Below, one piece after another: positions 17,470 through 25,885 of a DNA stretch of 64,000 nucleotides. Made by a program: the position numbers and the translations under genes. Positions within the stretch are counted from its first letter, which is position 1; each line of letters begins with the position of its first letter. The notes beneath the pieces were generated by a model. The model had not been told where the DNA came from. It searched no databases and was given only the letters and a program-made list of their open reading frames with translations. This DNA is from an uncultured Lachnospiraceae bacterium (GTDB taxonomy: Bacteria > Bacillota > Clostridia > Lachnospirales > Lachnospiraceae). Where the stretch lies: the NCBI GenBank assembly GCA_910589105.1, contig CAJUST010000001.1:132179-196178 (forward strand), written 5' to 3'.

Positions 17470-18156
17470 TTAAAACGCCTCCCTTTCATTTTCTGCCACA
17501 ACGCCGTCTTCAATGATTAAAATCCGATCCGCCATCTGCGCCAGTTCTTCATCATGGGTAATCATAATTAAAGTCTGCCCATACTTTTTGACAGAAACTT
17601 TTAAAAGATTCATCACTTCCATGCTGGTTTTGCTGTCAAGATTTCCGGTCGGTTCATCTGCGAGGATAATGTCCGGCTTTGCGGCAAGCGCGCGCGCAAT
17701 CGCCACACGTTGCTGCTGGCCTCCGGAAAGGGTGTTCGGCATACTGTTGCGTTTTTCCGTTAAGCCCAGCGCGCATATAATATCCTCAATAAAAGCAACG
17801 TCCGCCTTTTTATGATCCAGCCCAATCGGCAAGACAATATTTTCCCAGACATTAATCGAAGTCACAAGGTTAAACGATTGGAATACAAATCCAATTTTGC
17901 GTCTGCGGAATGCAGAAAGTTCATTTTCCTTCATAGAAAAAATAGACTGCGTCCCGATGATGACTTCCCCGCAGGTTGGATAATCCAGCCCGCCCAAAAG
18001 ATGGAGCAGCGTAGACTTCCCAGAACCGGATTTCCCAACGATTGCGGCAAACTCACCTTTTTCAACCGAAATATTCGTGTGGTTGACAGCTTTTACCTCA
18101 TTATCGCCTTTGCCATAGTATTTGCATAAGTCTTTCGTCTGTAAAATTGTATTCAT
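17470..18156 (-). CDS. ABC transporter ATP-binding protein (LolD/MacB type)
   Basis: 228 residues with Walker A GKSGSGKST, Q-loop FQSFNL, signature LSGGQQQRVAIARAL, Walker B IILADEP and a switch histidine in ITHDEELA. It should drive the permease encoded immediately downstream, with no gap between the two genes. The start has GGAGG upstream. The 5' region carries a TATACT box and TTACA repeats that may be the response-regulator site. Confidence 0.92.
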   Translation of the reverse strand: MNTILQTKDLCKYYGKGDNEVKAVNHTNISVEKGEFAAIVGKSGSGKSTLLHLLGGLDYPTCGEVIIGTQSIFSMKENELSAFRRRKIGFVFQSFNLVTSINVWENIVLPIGLDHKKADVAFIEDIICALGLTEKRNSMPNTLSGGQQQRVAIARALAAKPDIILADEPTGNLDSKTSMEVMNLLKVSVKKYGQTLIMITHDEELAQMADRILIIEDGVVAENEREAF

Positions 18157-18215
18157 AAAAAACCTCCTGTGTTTTGCTTGATGGAATTAGTATAACGCCG
18201 TTTTCTTTCCGTTCG

Positions 18216-18253
18216 CTTACAAAAAAGAAAAAAAGTCTTACAGATTTGTAAGA
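18216..18253 (-). promoter_or_regulatory. Candidate response-regulator operator before the ABC genes
   Basis: TCTTACA (18236-18242) and TGTAAGA (18247-18253) form a perfect inverted repeat with a 4-bp gap. A further CTTACA lies at 18216-18221, exactly 21 bp (two helical turns) from the first half. OmpR-family regulators often bind such repeated half-sites. A TATACT -10 box follows on the minus strand near 18192. Inference only. Confidence 0.4.
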
Positions 18254-18349
18254 AAAGAAAAAAGTTTTCTTCTCCTTGATTTTTCTATCCAAACAAGACA
18301 TAATAAAAACAGCCCCAAACGAAAAAAACAGAAAACATGGAGGAAAACA

Positions 18350-18700
18350 ATGACATTTATCGAATATGCAAAATGCAGCACATGTAAAAAAGCAAAAAAC
18401 TGGCTGGACGAAAACGGGATTTCATATGAAACGCGTCCAATCAGAGAAGAAAACCCAACTGCGGAAGAATTAAAAGAATGGCAGAAAAAAAGCAAGCTTC
18501 CACTCAAGCGTTTTTTCAATACAAGCGGAAACCTCTATAAAGAACTGAAATTAAAAGACAAACTAAAAGAAATGAGCGAGGAGGAGCAGTTTGAGCTTTT
18601 AGCGACAGACGGAATGCTAGTCAAACGCCCGCTCCTCATTTCCGAGACGTCAGTTCTCGTCGGATTTAAAGAAACCGAATGGGAGGAGCTACTTCGGTAA
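18350..18700 (+). CDS. ArsC/Spx-family thioredoxin-fold protein
   Basis: 116 residues. The redox motif C-S-T-C is near the N-terminus (EYAKCSTCKKAKNWL) and the characteristic RPIREENPT segment follows. The C-terminus has LVKRPLLI...VLVGFKETEW, as in ArsC/YffB relatives. It may be a glutaredoxin-like or arsenate reductase-like enzyme. It has no arsenic-resistance neighbours, so the arsenate role is unproven. It lies between the two-component and ABC genes on the opposite strand, and its end overlaps the histidine kinase end by 12 bp. Confidence 0.82.
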   Translation: MTFIEYAKCSTCKKAKNWLDENGISYETRPIREENPTAEELKEWQKKSKLPLKRFFNTSGNLYKELKLKDKLKEMSEEEQFELLATDGMLVKRPLLISETSVLVGFKETEWEELLR

Positions 18701-19921
18701 CTGTATCGAAAAAATACAGCCCCGTTTCCCGCTAGGCTTCGACCGGACAAAAACAGCGCCGCTTTGCCTTTCCATAATTTCTCTGGCAAGATAAAGCCCG
18801 ATGCCGGACCCTTCCACCATAGAAACCGCTTTCCCGCGGTAAAACCGTTTAAAAATTTTATGATACTCCGATTTTGGAATCCCGATTCCTTCGTCCTCAA
18901 CGTCGATCCGGACAAAATTCGTCAGGCATTCCACATGAATGCAGATCTTCGTGTCTGCGCCGCTATATTTAATCGCATTGTCAATAAGATTAACAAGCGT
19001 TTCCGTCGTCCACTTCCTATCCTGTCTTACAATAACAGGATATTTCGGCGAATCCTCAGACATTTCAATCAAAATGCCCTTTGCCGCCGCCTTCCCGTAC
19101 AGCCTGTTGACGGCGTCCAAAATAGTTTCATTCAGATCACAAGGCTCCATATGAAGCTCGATCATGCCTTTTTCCATACGGGAAACATTAACAAGCGCCT
19201 TCGTCAGATTTTCAAGCCCATTCAGTTGATATAGGCAGTTTTCATAAAATTCGTCCTCCTCCTCTTGCGTAAGATCTTCTGATGCAAGCAATTCCATACT
19301 AGTTTTCAAAGCGGCGACAGGCGTTTTCAACTGATGGGAAATATCCGTCACAAGCGCCTTCGTTGTCTCCTTCTCCCGGATCAAACATTCCCGATCCGTC
19401 TGAATCTGTTCCCATAAAGAAAGAATGCGATCCTTCAAAACCTCGTCAAAATGCGTAAACTCAAACTCCGGCCGGAGAGAATCCGTCGTTTGAAGCTTTC
19501 GGAACACAGATTCCAACTCCATAAAAATAACCGCATTCCCCTTTTCCCTCCGACGCCAAATAGCGGCAAAAGCCGCAAACAGCGCCAAATCCAAACAAAC
19601 AGACACAATCAGTACGCCACGCCTAGCCTCCGAAAACTTCCTATCCCAAACAGTGTCCGTTTCCGAATCATACCCATAAAAACCCATCAGACGTTCTCCC
19701 GACAAAAGCCAATCCGCATCCGGCGCCTCCTTCTGCCAGCGTAAAAGCCCGCTACCCGCTTCATTGCTACCCGCAATGCCCATAATCACCAGTTCCGTTT
19801 CCTGATAACTGCGTTTCAGCTCCCTCAAAACCCAAAAATCCAAAAACGCCGTAAACAAAACAAATATAATGCCAAACAAAAACACAAAACTCACATTTTT
19901 TGCATGACTTCGCAATCCCAT
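18689..19921 (-). CDS. Sensor histidine kinase
   Basis: 410 residues. Helix 1 (about 11-33) and helix 2 (about 98-118) frame a short extracytoplasmic loop of roughly 65-85 residues. The dimerisation domain holds the phospho-acceptor DISHQLKTPVAALKTS. The ATPase domain has the N box NLIDNAIKYSG, the G1 box VEDEGIGIP and the G2 box GSGIGLYLA. Its start overlaps the response-regulator gene by 31 bp. The ABC exporter further downstream on the same strand is a plausible target. Confidence 0.9.
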   Translation of the reverse strand: MGLRSHAKNVSFVFLFGIIFVLFTAFLDFWVLRELKRSYQETELVIMGIAGSNEAGSGLLRWQKEAPDADWLLSGERLMGFYGYDSETDTVWDRKFSEARRGVLIVSVCLDLALFAAFAAIWRRREKGNAVIFMELESVFRKLQTTDSLRPEFEFTHFDEVLKDRILSLWEQIQTDRECLIREKETTKALVTDISHQLKTPVAALKTSMELLASEDLTQEEEDEFYENCLYQLNGLENLTKALVNVSRMEKGMIELHMEPCDLNETILDAVNRLYGKAAAKGILIEMSEDSPKYPVIVRQDRKWTTETLVNLIDNAIKYSGADTKICIHVECLTNFVRIDVEDEGIGIPKSEYHKIFKRFYRGKAVSMVEGSGIGLYLAREIMERQSGAVFVRSKPSGKRGCIFSIQLPK

Positions 19922-20607
19922 ACATACCCCATTCCCCGGACATTCCGAATCATCCGGTTATCATCACTATCCAAAATTTTCGCTCTCAGCCGCCGGATAT
20001 TCACCGCAACCGTATTATCATCAACAAAATGCCCATCTGCATCAAAAATCTGTTCAAGAATCTGCGTTTTCGACAAAATCTGCCTAGGATAATTCAAAAA
20101 CAACTGTAACAGCCGATACTCATTTTTCGTCAGCGTCACAGGCGCATGATCCACCAAAAGCCGCATTTCATTTGGATAATAAGTCAGCTTCCCAGAAACA
20201 AAAACAGTCTGCCCGTTCCCCGCTCCAGAATCCGAACGCATATTCAAACGTTTAAACACCGAATGCACCTTCGACATCAACACAGCAAGGCTAAACGGTT
20301 TCGTCACATAATCATCTGCGCCCGTATCATAACCCATCACAATATCAACTTCCGAATCCATCGCAGTCAAAAAAATAAACCGCACATCATCATGCAAATC
20401 CTCACGTAAATACCTGCAAAACGAAATCCCGCTTCCGTCCGTTAAAGTAATATCACATAACACAAGCCCAATTTCATGCGAACGAAACAACCGCTTACCC
20501 TCCGCCACCGAGCCACAAGAAAACACCCGATACCCTTCCTTTTCCAATTTAAAACAGATCCCGCTCCGCAAACTCTCCTCATCTTCCAACAACAAAATAG
20601 TATCCAT
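19891..20607 (-). CDS. OmpR-family response regulator
   Basis: 238 residues. The receiver domain has the acidic pair EDEE, the phospho-acceptor LCDITLTDGSG, a T/A pair in IFLTAMD and KPF at the dimer face. A C-terminal winged helix follows (LTKNEYRLLQLFLNYPRQILSKTQILEQIF...VNIRRLRAKI). ATG 20607 has AAAGGAGG upstream; the TTG one codon earlier is not needed. Partner of the kinase at 18689-19921. Confidence 0.92.
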   Translation of the reverse strand: MDTILLLEDEESLRSGICFKLEKEGYRVFSCGSVAEGKRLFRSHEIGLVLCDITLTDGSGISFCRYLREDLHDDVRFIFLTAMDSEVDIVMGYDTGADDYVTKPFSLAVLMSKVHSVFKRLNMRSDSGAGNGQTVFVSGKLTYYPNEMRLLVDHAPVTLTKNEYRLLQLFLNYPRQILSKTQILEQIFDADGHFVDDNTVAVNIRRLRAKILDSDDNRMIRNVRGMGYVWDCEVMQKM

Positions 20608-20986
20608 CAAAACCTCCTTTCAAAAGAATCCCATCATAAAAAAGCATTTACAAACAGAAACAAAATAACCCGCCAAAAAAGAAACACATACTTACAGAAT
20701 GCGCAAACCTCCCAAAACATATCAATTCCAGCCCAAATTCCAGCTTTAAAAACAGCAAAAGCGAAACAAACCAATCAATGAAACCAACAAAAGCGAAACA
20801 AGGTAACAAAACAGCAAAAGTAAAACAAGTCAATATAGAACCCACAACACACACATAGTTATAACATAAAAAAACAAAGTACATTTTAGCCTGCGAATTA
20901 GCAGATAACATTCACAGCCAACCGTATAGCCATACACCCTTAAGCGCCACCGATATAATATAAAAAAGTAAATTCAGCCAAAGCGC
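20608..20986. other. A/C-rich non-coding stretch with degenerate 20-bp repeats
   Basis: About 380 bp upstream of the response regulator, strongly biased to A and C on the plus strand. Three degenerate copies of AACAGCAAAAGCGAAACAA-like sequence lie at 20751-20772, 20784-20803 and 20810-20831. I see no gene in it: the open frame on the minus strand at 20648-20911 has no ribosome site and a low-complexity product. It could be the leader of the two-component operon. Confidence 0.5.
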
Positions 20987-21215
20987 CGCAAAAAAGCCGT
21001 CTATGCTAGCGGGGCATTGTGATGGGATTTAGGGATTCTTATGTGTTCCTGCAACATACAGCAATGCCCTGCCATGGACGGCAGGGCAAACTGCAGCCAC
21101 GCCATGGAAGGCGTGTCTGCAGTGGTTGCGTCCGAAACCAAAAAGCAGAAGGAACACATTAGAACCCCTTAATCCCAGAACACAGCCCCGCTAGCATAGA
21201 CGGCTCTTTTTTGCG
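20987..21215. repeat. Nested palindromic element, copy 2
   Basis: The outer arms 20996-21015 and 21185-21204 are a perfect 20-bp inverted repeat, extended by CGCAAAAAA (20987-20995) against TTTTTTGCG (21207-21215). Inside, 21024-21050 pairs with 21150-21176 (24 of 27). Two hairpins follow: 21065-21088 (9-bp stem, loop ATGGAC) and 21090-21123 (7 bp, one mismatch, 6 bp CACGCC/GGCGTG, loop ATGGAA). The joint GGTTGCGTCCG lies at 21124-21134. Order, loops, joint and the position of a mismatch equal those of the element at 498-718. It lies between divergent operons, about 157 bp before acpP. Confidence 0.85.
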
Positions 21216-21269
21216 TATTTTGCCACCCCAAAATCCTACCACATTTTTTATATTAATTCAAATTAGCAG

Positions 21270-21298
21270 TTGACATTTATTTCCTACTGTATTATACT
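21270..21298 (+). promoter_or_regulatory. Sigma-A promoter of the fatty-acid operon
   Basis: TTGACA at 21270-21275 and TATACT at 21293-21298 with a 17-bp spacer. The start of transcription should fall at about 21305, inside the first palindromic operator. Confidence 0.85.
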
Positions 21299-21304
21299 TT
21301 GCCT

Positions 21305-21343
21305 GTCAAATAATTTGACAATCAAAACATTTGAACTTCAAAT
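21305..21343 (+). promoter_or_regulatory. Two FabT-like operators
   Basis: GTCAAATAATTTGAC (21305-21319) and ATTTGAACTTCAAAT (21329-21343) are both perfect palindromes of TTTGA/TCAAA half-sites. Their centres are 24 bp apart, immediately after the -10 box. Such half-sites match the FabT-type motif known from Firmicutes fab operons. A MarR-family gene closes this operon, so autoregulated repression is the simple reading. Confidence 0.65.
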
Positions 21344-21372
21344 CAAAAATGTCTTAAAAAGGAGAATCAGTT

Positions 21373-21606
21373 ATGTTAGAGAAATTAAAAACAATCATTG
21401 CGGAGCAGTTAAGCATCAATGAGGAAGAAATCAGCGCAGAAAGTAATTTCAAAGATGATTTAGGAGCAGATTCCTTAGATTTATTTGAATTAGTCATGAG
21501 TTTAGAAGAAGAATATGGCGTTGAGATCCCGTCAGAAGATTTAGAAAAAATCGCTACAGTAAATGATGTTATGGAATATATGAAAGCTAAAGGCGTGGAA
21601 GATTAA
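21373..21606 (+). CDS. acpP: Acyl carrier protein
   Basis: 77-residue acidic protein. It carries the growing acyl chain on phosphopantetheine attached to the serine in GADSLDLFELVM (about residue 34). Normal length and composition for ACP. AAAAAGGAG lies upstream. First gene of the fab operon. Confidence 0.95.
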   Translation: MLEKLKTIIAEQLSINEEEISAESNFKDDLGADSLDLFELVMSLEEEYGVEIPSEDLEKIATVNDVMEYMKAKGVED

Positions 21607-21607
21607 T

Positions 21608-22537
21608 ATGGGATTGAAAACTAAGATAACAGAATTGCTTGGAATAGAATATCCAATTATACAAGGCGGCATGGCGTGGGTAGCTGAGTATCATCTGGCT
21701 TCGGCTGTTTCAGAAGCCGGAGGGCTTGGGATCATCGGGGCGGCCAGCGCGCCCGCGGAAGTTGTCAGGGAACAGATCCGCAAGGTAAGGGAGCGGACAG
21801 ACCGGCCGTTTGGCGTAAATGTCATGCTGATGAACCCGAATGCCCCAGAGGTGGCTTCGGTTGTCGCAGAGGAAGGCGTAAAAGTTGTTACGACGGGAGC
21901 GGGGAATCCGGCTAAATTTATGGAATTATGGAAAAACGCTGGGATAACAGTAATGCCTGTTGTAGCAAGCGTAGCGATGGCGCGTATGATGGAAAAAGCA
22001 GGCGCAGATGCGGTTGTGGCGGAAGGAACAGAGTCCGGCGGGCATATTGGATCTGCGACGACAATGACATTAGTTCCCCAGATAGTGGATGCAGTAAATA
22101 TTCCGGTTGTGGCAGCCGGAGGGATTGGAGACGGGAGAGGCGTTGCGGCTGCATTTATGTTAGGTGCCGAGGCGGCGCAGATGGGCACGCGTTTTATCGT
22201 CGCAAAAGAATCTATTGTGCATGAAAATTATAAAGAAAAAGTAATTAAGGCAAAAGACATTGATTCAGAAGTGACCGGAAGAAGCACGGGACATCCGATT
22301 CGCGTTCTTAGGAATAAGATGACGCGGGAATACCTGAAAATGGAAGCGGACGGCGTGGGGCTTGATGAGTTGGAGCAGTTGACGTTAGGCTCTTTGCGGA
22401 AAGCCGTAATGGACGGCGATGTGGTCAATGGAAGCCTGATGGCAGGCCAGATTGCAGGTTTGGTAGGAAAAGAGCAGACTTGCCGCGAAATGATAGAAGA
22501 AATTATAAAACAAGCAAAAGAGCTGCTTGGCAGATAG
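21608..22537 (+). CDS. fabK: FMN-dependent enoyl-ACP reductase II
   Basis: 309-residue TIM-barrel flavoenzyme of the nitronate monooxygenase/FabK group, expected to reduce trans-2-enoyl-ACP with NAD(P)H. Landmarks are PIIQGGMAWVAEYHLASAVSEAGGLG at the N-terminus, the EGTESGGHIG loop and the flavin phosphate segment VAAGGIGDGRGVAAAFMLGAEAAQMGTRF. It sits one base after acpP, and no fabI or fabL is present. Context and motifs make FabK more likely than nitronate monooxygenase. Confidence 0.92.
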   Translation: MGLKTKITELLGIEYPIIQGGMAWVAEYHLASAVSEAGGLGIIGAASAPAEVVREQIRKVRERTDRPFGVNVMLMNPNAPEVASVVAEEGVKVVTTGAGNPAKFMELWKNAGITVMPVVASVAMARMMEKAGADAVVAEGTESGGHIGSATTMTLVPQIVDAVNIPVVAAGGIGDGRGVAAAFMLGAEAAQMGTRFIVAKESIVHENYKEKVIKAKDIDSEVTGRSTGHPIRVLRNKMTREYLKMEADGVGLDELEQLTLGSLRKAVMDGDVVNGSLMAGQIAGLVGKEQTCREMIEEIIKQAKELLGR

Positions 22538-22555
22538 TGGGAGAGAGGAAAAGAA

Positions 22556-23470
22556 ATGGGTAAGCTGGTATTTATGTTCCCCGGTCAGGGTTCCCAGTAT
22601 GTGGGAATGGGGAAAGAATTTTATGATTCGTTTCCGGTGTGCAGGGAAGTGTATGAGTTGGCAAGTAAAGCTTCCGGTCTTGACGTTGCAAAACTTTGTT
22701 TTGAGGAAAATGAAAAAATCCATATCACAGAGTTCACGCAGATTGCCATGCTGGCAACGGAAGCGGCTTTGTTTGCCGCTTTAAAAGAAAAGGGAATTGC
22801 GCCAGACGTTACGGCGGGGCTTAGTCTGGGAGAGTATGGGGCATTGATAGCTTCCGGCGTAATGGAAATGGAAGATGCATTTTCGATTATTCGAAAAAGA
22901 GGAATTTTTATGCAAAACGCAGTTCCTTCCGGTGGGGCGATGAGCGCTGTGATGGGATTAGAAGCCGCTCCGATTGAAGAAATCTGCCAAAAGACGGAAG
23001 GCATAGTGTCGATTGCAAATTATAACTGCCCGGGGCAAATTGTAATTACCGGAGAGCAGGCGGCTGTCGATGCGGCGGGCATGGCTTTAAAGGAAGCGGG
23101 CGCGAGAAGGATTGCGCCTTTAAAAGTAAGCGGGCCGTTCCATTCCCAGATGCTTTCCGGCGCTGGAGAGCAGCTTGCGCAGGCGCTTGAGGAAGTGCAA
23201 ATTGCGGATACATTTCTTCCATATGTAGCAAATGTCACAGCGGATTATGTGACGGAAGCGTCCGAGGTAAAACCGCTTTTGGCGAAACAAGTGGCGTCCA
23301 GCGTCCGCTGGCAGCAGACAATAGAGCGTTTAATTGCGGACGGGGCGGACACGTTTGTGGAAATTGGGCCGGGTAAGACGCTTTCCGGCTTTATGCGGAA
23401 AATAAATCGGGAAATGACGGTTTACAATATTGATAAGCTGGAGGATTTTATTAAGTATGTTGACAGGTAA
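22556..23470 (+). CDS. fabD: Malonyl-CoA:ACP transacylase
   Basis: 304 residues. FPGQGSQYVGMG opens the protein, the nucleophile serine is in GLSLGEYGAL, and the catalytic histidine is in the GPFHSQML segment. It loads malonyl groups onto ACP. GAGAGGAAAAG lies upstream. Its end overlaps fabG by 14 bp. Confidence 0.94.
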   Translation: MGKLVFMFPGQGSQYVGMGKEFYDSFPVCREVYELASKASGLDVAKLCFEENEKIHITEFTQIAMLATEAALFAALKEKGIAPDVTAGLSLGEYGALIASGVMEMEDAFSIIRKRGIFMQNAVPSGGAMSAVMGLEAAPIEEICQKTEGIVSIANYNCPGQIVITGEQAAVDAAGMALKEAGARRIAPLKVSGPFHSQMLSGAGEQLAQALEEVQIADTFLPYVANVTADYVTEASEVKPLLAKQVASSVRWQQTIERLIADGADTFVEIGPGKTLSGFMRKINREMTVYNIDKLEDFIKYVDR

Positions 23471-24197
23471 AATCGCGTTAGTGACAGGGGCAAGCCGCGG
23501 AATCGGCGCGCAGATTGCAAAATCCCTTGCGGAATGCGGCGCGGCGGTAATTATAAATTATAATGGTTCGGCGGATAAGGCGCAGGCGGTTGCAGATGAG
23601 ATTTATTCGGCAGGCGGCAAGGCGGAGATTTATCCATGCAATGTGGCGGATTTTGCGGCGTGTGGCGAAATGATTCAGGCAATCGTCAAAAAGCATGGGC
23701 GTTTAGATATTCTGGTGAATAATGCTGGGATTACAAAAGACGGTCTTTTGATGAAAATGTCGGAAGAAGAATTTGATCAGGTAATTTCGGTGAATTTAAA
23801 AGGCGCATTTCAGACGATACGCCATGCATCCCGTTATTTTTTAAAACAGAGAAGTGGGAAAATTATCAATATTTCTTCCGTTTCCGGCATTTTGGGAAAT
23901 GCGGGGCAGGCAAATTATGCATCGAGCAAAGCTGGCATGATAGGTCTGACAAAAAGCGTGGCGAGAGAGCTTGCGTCACGGGGAATTACGGTCAATGCCA
24001 TTGCGCCCGGCATGATTGCAACGGACATGACAGACGCTATGGCGCAGGAAGCTAGGGAAAAAATGACGGAAGCAATCCCGCTTGGACGAATGGGGACGCC
24101 GGAAGACGTCGCAAACATGGCGGTATTTCTAGCTTCTCCGAAATCGGATTATATTACGGGGCAGGTGTTTGCAGTGGACGGCGGCATGGCGATATAA
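23457..24197 (+). CDS. fabG: 3-oxoacyl-ACP reductase
   Basis: 246-residue short-chain dehydrogenase that reduces 3-oxoacyl-ACP with NADPH. It has the TGASRGIG cofactor motif, LVNNAG, and the catalytic serine and YASSKAGM tyrosine/lysine. The C-terminus ends in ITGQVFAVDGGMAI. The start is ATG 23457, with GGAGG upstream, although the frame is open from 23430. It overlaps fabD, so the two are coupled. Confidence 0.95.
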   Translation: MLTGKIALVTGASRGIGAQIAKSLAECGAAVIINYNGSADKAQAVADEIYSAGGKAEIYPCNVADFAACGEMIQAIVKKHGRLDILVNNAGITKDGLLMKMSEEEFDQVISVNLKGAFQTIRHASRYFLKQRSGKIINISSVSGILGNAGQANYASSKAGMIGLTKSVARELASRGITVNAIAPGMIATDMTDAMAQEAREKMTEAIPLGRMGTPEDVANMAVFLASPKSDYITGQVFAVDGGMAI

Positions 24198-24207
24198 GGA
24201 GGAAATC

Positions 24208-25443
24208 ATGGGCAGAAGAGTTGTGGTAACAGGCATGGGGGCGATTACCCCGATTGGGCTAAACATAGAGGAATTTTGGCAGTCAGTTCAGGCTGGGGAA
24301 ATTGGCTTTGCGCCAATTACAAAATTCGATGCGTCGGAATATAAGTGCCGCATAGCGGCGGAAGTAAAAGGTTTTGAAGGCAAAAACTTTATGGATGCAA
24401 AAGCGGCAAAACGCATGGAATTATTTTCGCAGTACGCAGTTGCGGCGGCAAAAGAAGCGCTTTGTGATTCTGGGATTGAGATGGAAAAGGAAGACCCCTA
24501 TCGGGTAGGGACTGCGATTGGTTCCGGCATAGGAAGCCTGCAGGCAATCGAGCGGGAGCATAAAAAATTGATGGAAAAAGGGCCAAACCGGGTGAATCCG
24601 CTGTTTGTGCCAATGATGATAGGAAATATGGCGGCAGGAAACGTTTCCATTCAGTTTGGCTTAAAAGGAAAGAGCATTAACTCCGTAACGGCATGCGCCA
24701 CGGGGACGAATACGATTGGGGAAGCGTTCCGCGCAGTTGCGTATGGCGAAGCAGATGTGATGGCGGCAGGCGGGACGGAAAGCTGTATTACGCCGATAGG
24801 AATTGCGGGATTTACGGCATTGACGGCGTTATCTGCCGTGGACGATCCGAAAAAATGTTCTCTGCCGTTTGATAAGGACAGAAGCGGTTTTGTGATGGGC
24901 GAGGGCGCGGCAGTTGTGATATTGGAAGAATTGGAACATGCAAAGGCGAGAGGAGCCAAAATTTATGCGGAAGTCGTTGGCTATGGCTGTTCGTCTGATG
25001 CATATCATATTACTTCTCCGGAAGAAAGCGGGGCAGGGGCGGCAAGGGCGATGACGAATGCGATTGCCGACGCCGGGTTAAAGCCGGAAGATATTCCTTA
25101 TATTAATGCGCATGGGACGGGAACGCATCACAATGACTTGTTTGAAACAAGGGCGATAAAGCTTGCGTTTGGGGAACATGCAAAAAAATTAAAAATCAAT
25201 TCCACGAAGTCGATGGTGGGCCATCTGTTAGGGGCGGCAGGGGCGATTGAATTTGTCACTTGTGTGAAAGAGTTAGAAGAAGGGTATCTGCATCGCACGG
25301 TTGGCTATTCCAAGCCAGATGAAGAAATGGATTTGGATTACTGTAAGGAAGCGGCAACGGGCGATTATTCGTATGCGCTCAGTAATTCCCTTGGGTTTGG
25401 CGGCCACAATGCAAGCATTCTTCTGGCAAAGTATAAGGAGTAA
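24208..25443 (+). CDS. fabF: Beta-ketoacyl-ACP synthase II
   Basis: 411-residue condensing enzyme. The nucleophile cysteine is in SVTACATGTNTIGEAF, the two histidines are in NAHGTGTHHND and STKSMVGHLLGAAG, and it ends with NSLGFGGHNASILLAK. It extends acyl-ACP by two carbons with malonyl-ACP. ATG 24208 has AAGGAGG upstream. accB, which often follows fabF in clostridial operons, is not here: fabZ begins 3 bp later. Confidence 0.95.
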   Translation: MGRRVVVTGMGAITPIGLNIEEFWQSVQAGEIGFAPITKFDASEYKCRIAAEVKGFEGKNFMDAKAAKRMELFSQYAVAAAKEALCDSGIEMEKEDPYRVGTAIGSGIGSLQAIEREHKKLMEKGPNRVNPLFVPMMIGNMAAGNVSIQFGLKGKSINSVTACATGTNTIGEAFRAVAYGEADVMAAGGTESCITPIGIAGFTALTALSAVDDPKKCSLPFDKDRSGFVMGEGAAVVILEELEHAKARGAKIYAEVVGYGCSSDAYHITSPEESGAGAARAMTNAIADAGLKPEDIPYINAHGTGTHHNDLFETRAIKLAFGEHAKKLKINSTKSMVGHLLGAAGAIEFVTCVKELEEGYLHRTVGYSKPDEEMDLDYCKEAATGDYSYALSNSLGFGGHNASILLAKYKE

Positions 25444-25445
25444 AA

Positions 25446-25883
25446 ATGGCATTATTAAACACGAAACAGATTATGGAAATTATCCCGCACAGGCAGCCGT
25501 TTCTTTTGATAGACACGATAGAGGAGCTAGAAGCGGGCAAACGGGCGGTTGGGAAAAAATGCGTTAGTTTTAACGAGCCGTATTTTGCAGGGCATTTTCC
25601 AAACGAACCTGTTATGCCGGGGGTTTTAATTATAGAAGCAATGGCGCAGGCGGGCGCCGTCGCGATTTTAAGTAAGCCGGGGCAAGAAGGAAAAACGGCG
25701 TATTTTGCAGGCATACAGAACGCAAAATTTAAAAAGAAAGTAAAACCGGGCGACGTTTTAACGCTTGAACTTGAAATTATAAAGGAAAAAGGGCCGATAG
25801 GAGTAGGAAAAGGAACGGCAAAAGTGGACGGCGCCCTTGTGGCGTCTGCGGAATTGACATTTGCAATCGGAAATGGGGAATAA
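25446..25883 (+). CDS. fabZ: 3-hydroxyacyl-ACP dehydratase
   Basis: 145-residue hot-dog fold dehydratase. It has the opening PHRQPFLLID, the catalytic histidine in GHFPNEPVMPGV and the glutamate in IIEAMAQAG. It converts 3-hydroxyacyl-ACP to trans-2-enoyl-ACP for FabK. Its gene lies within 3 bp of both neighbours. Confidence 0.95.
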   Translation: MALLNTKQIMEIIPHRQPFLLIDTIEELEAGKRAVGKKCVSFNEPYFAGHFPNEPVMPGVLIIEAMAQAGAVAILSKPGQEGKTAYFAGIQNAKFKKKVKPGDVLTLELEIIKEKGPIGVGKGTAKVDGALVASAELTFAIGNGE

Positions 25884-25885
25884 AT

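Noticed and set aside
18350..18700. Arsenic-resistance operon
   Set aside because: Only an ArsC/Spx-like gene is present; no ArsR, ArsB or Acr3 neighbours.
20648..20911. 87-residue open frame on the minus strand upstream of the response regulator
   Set aside because: Low-complexity Phe/Leu/Cys product from an A/C-rich region; no ribosome site and no recognisable motif.
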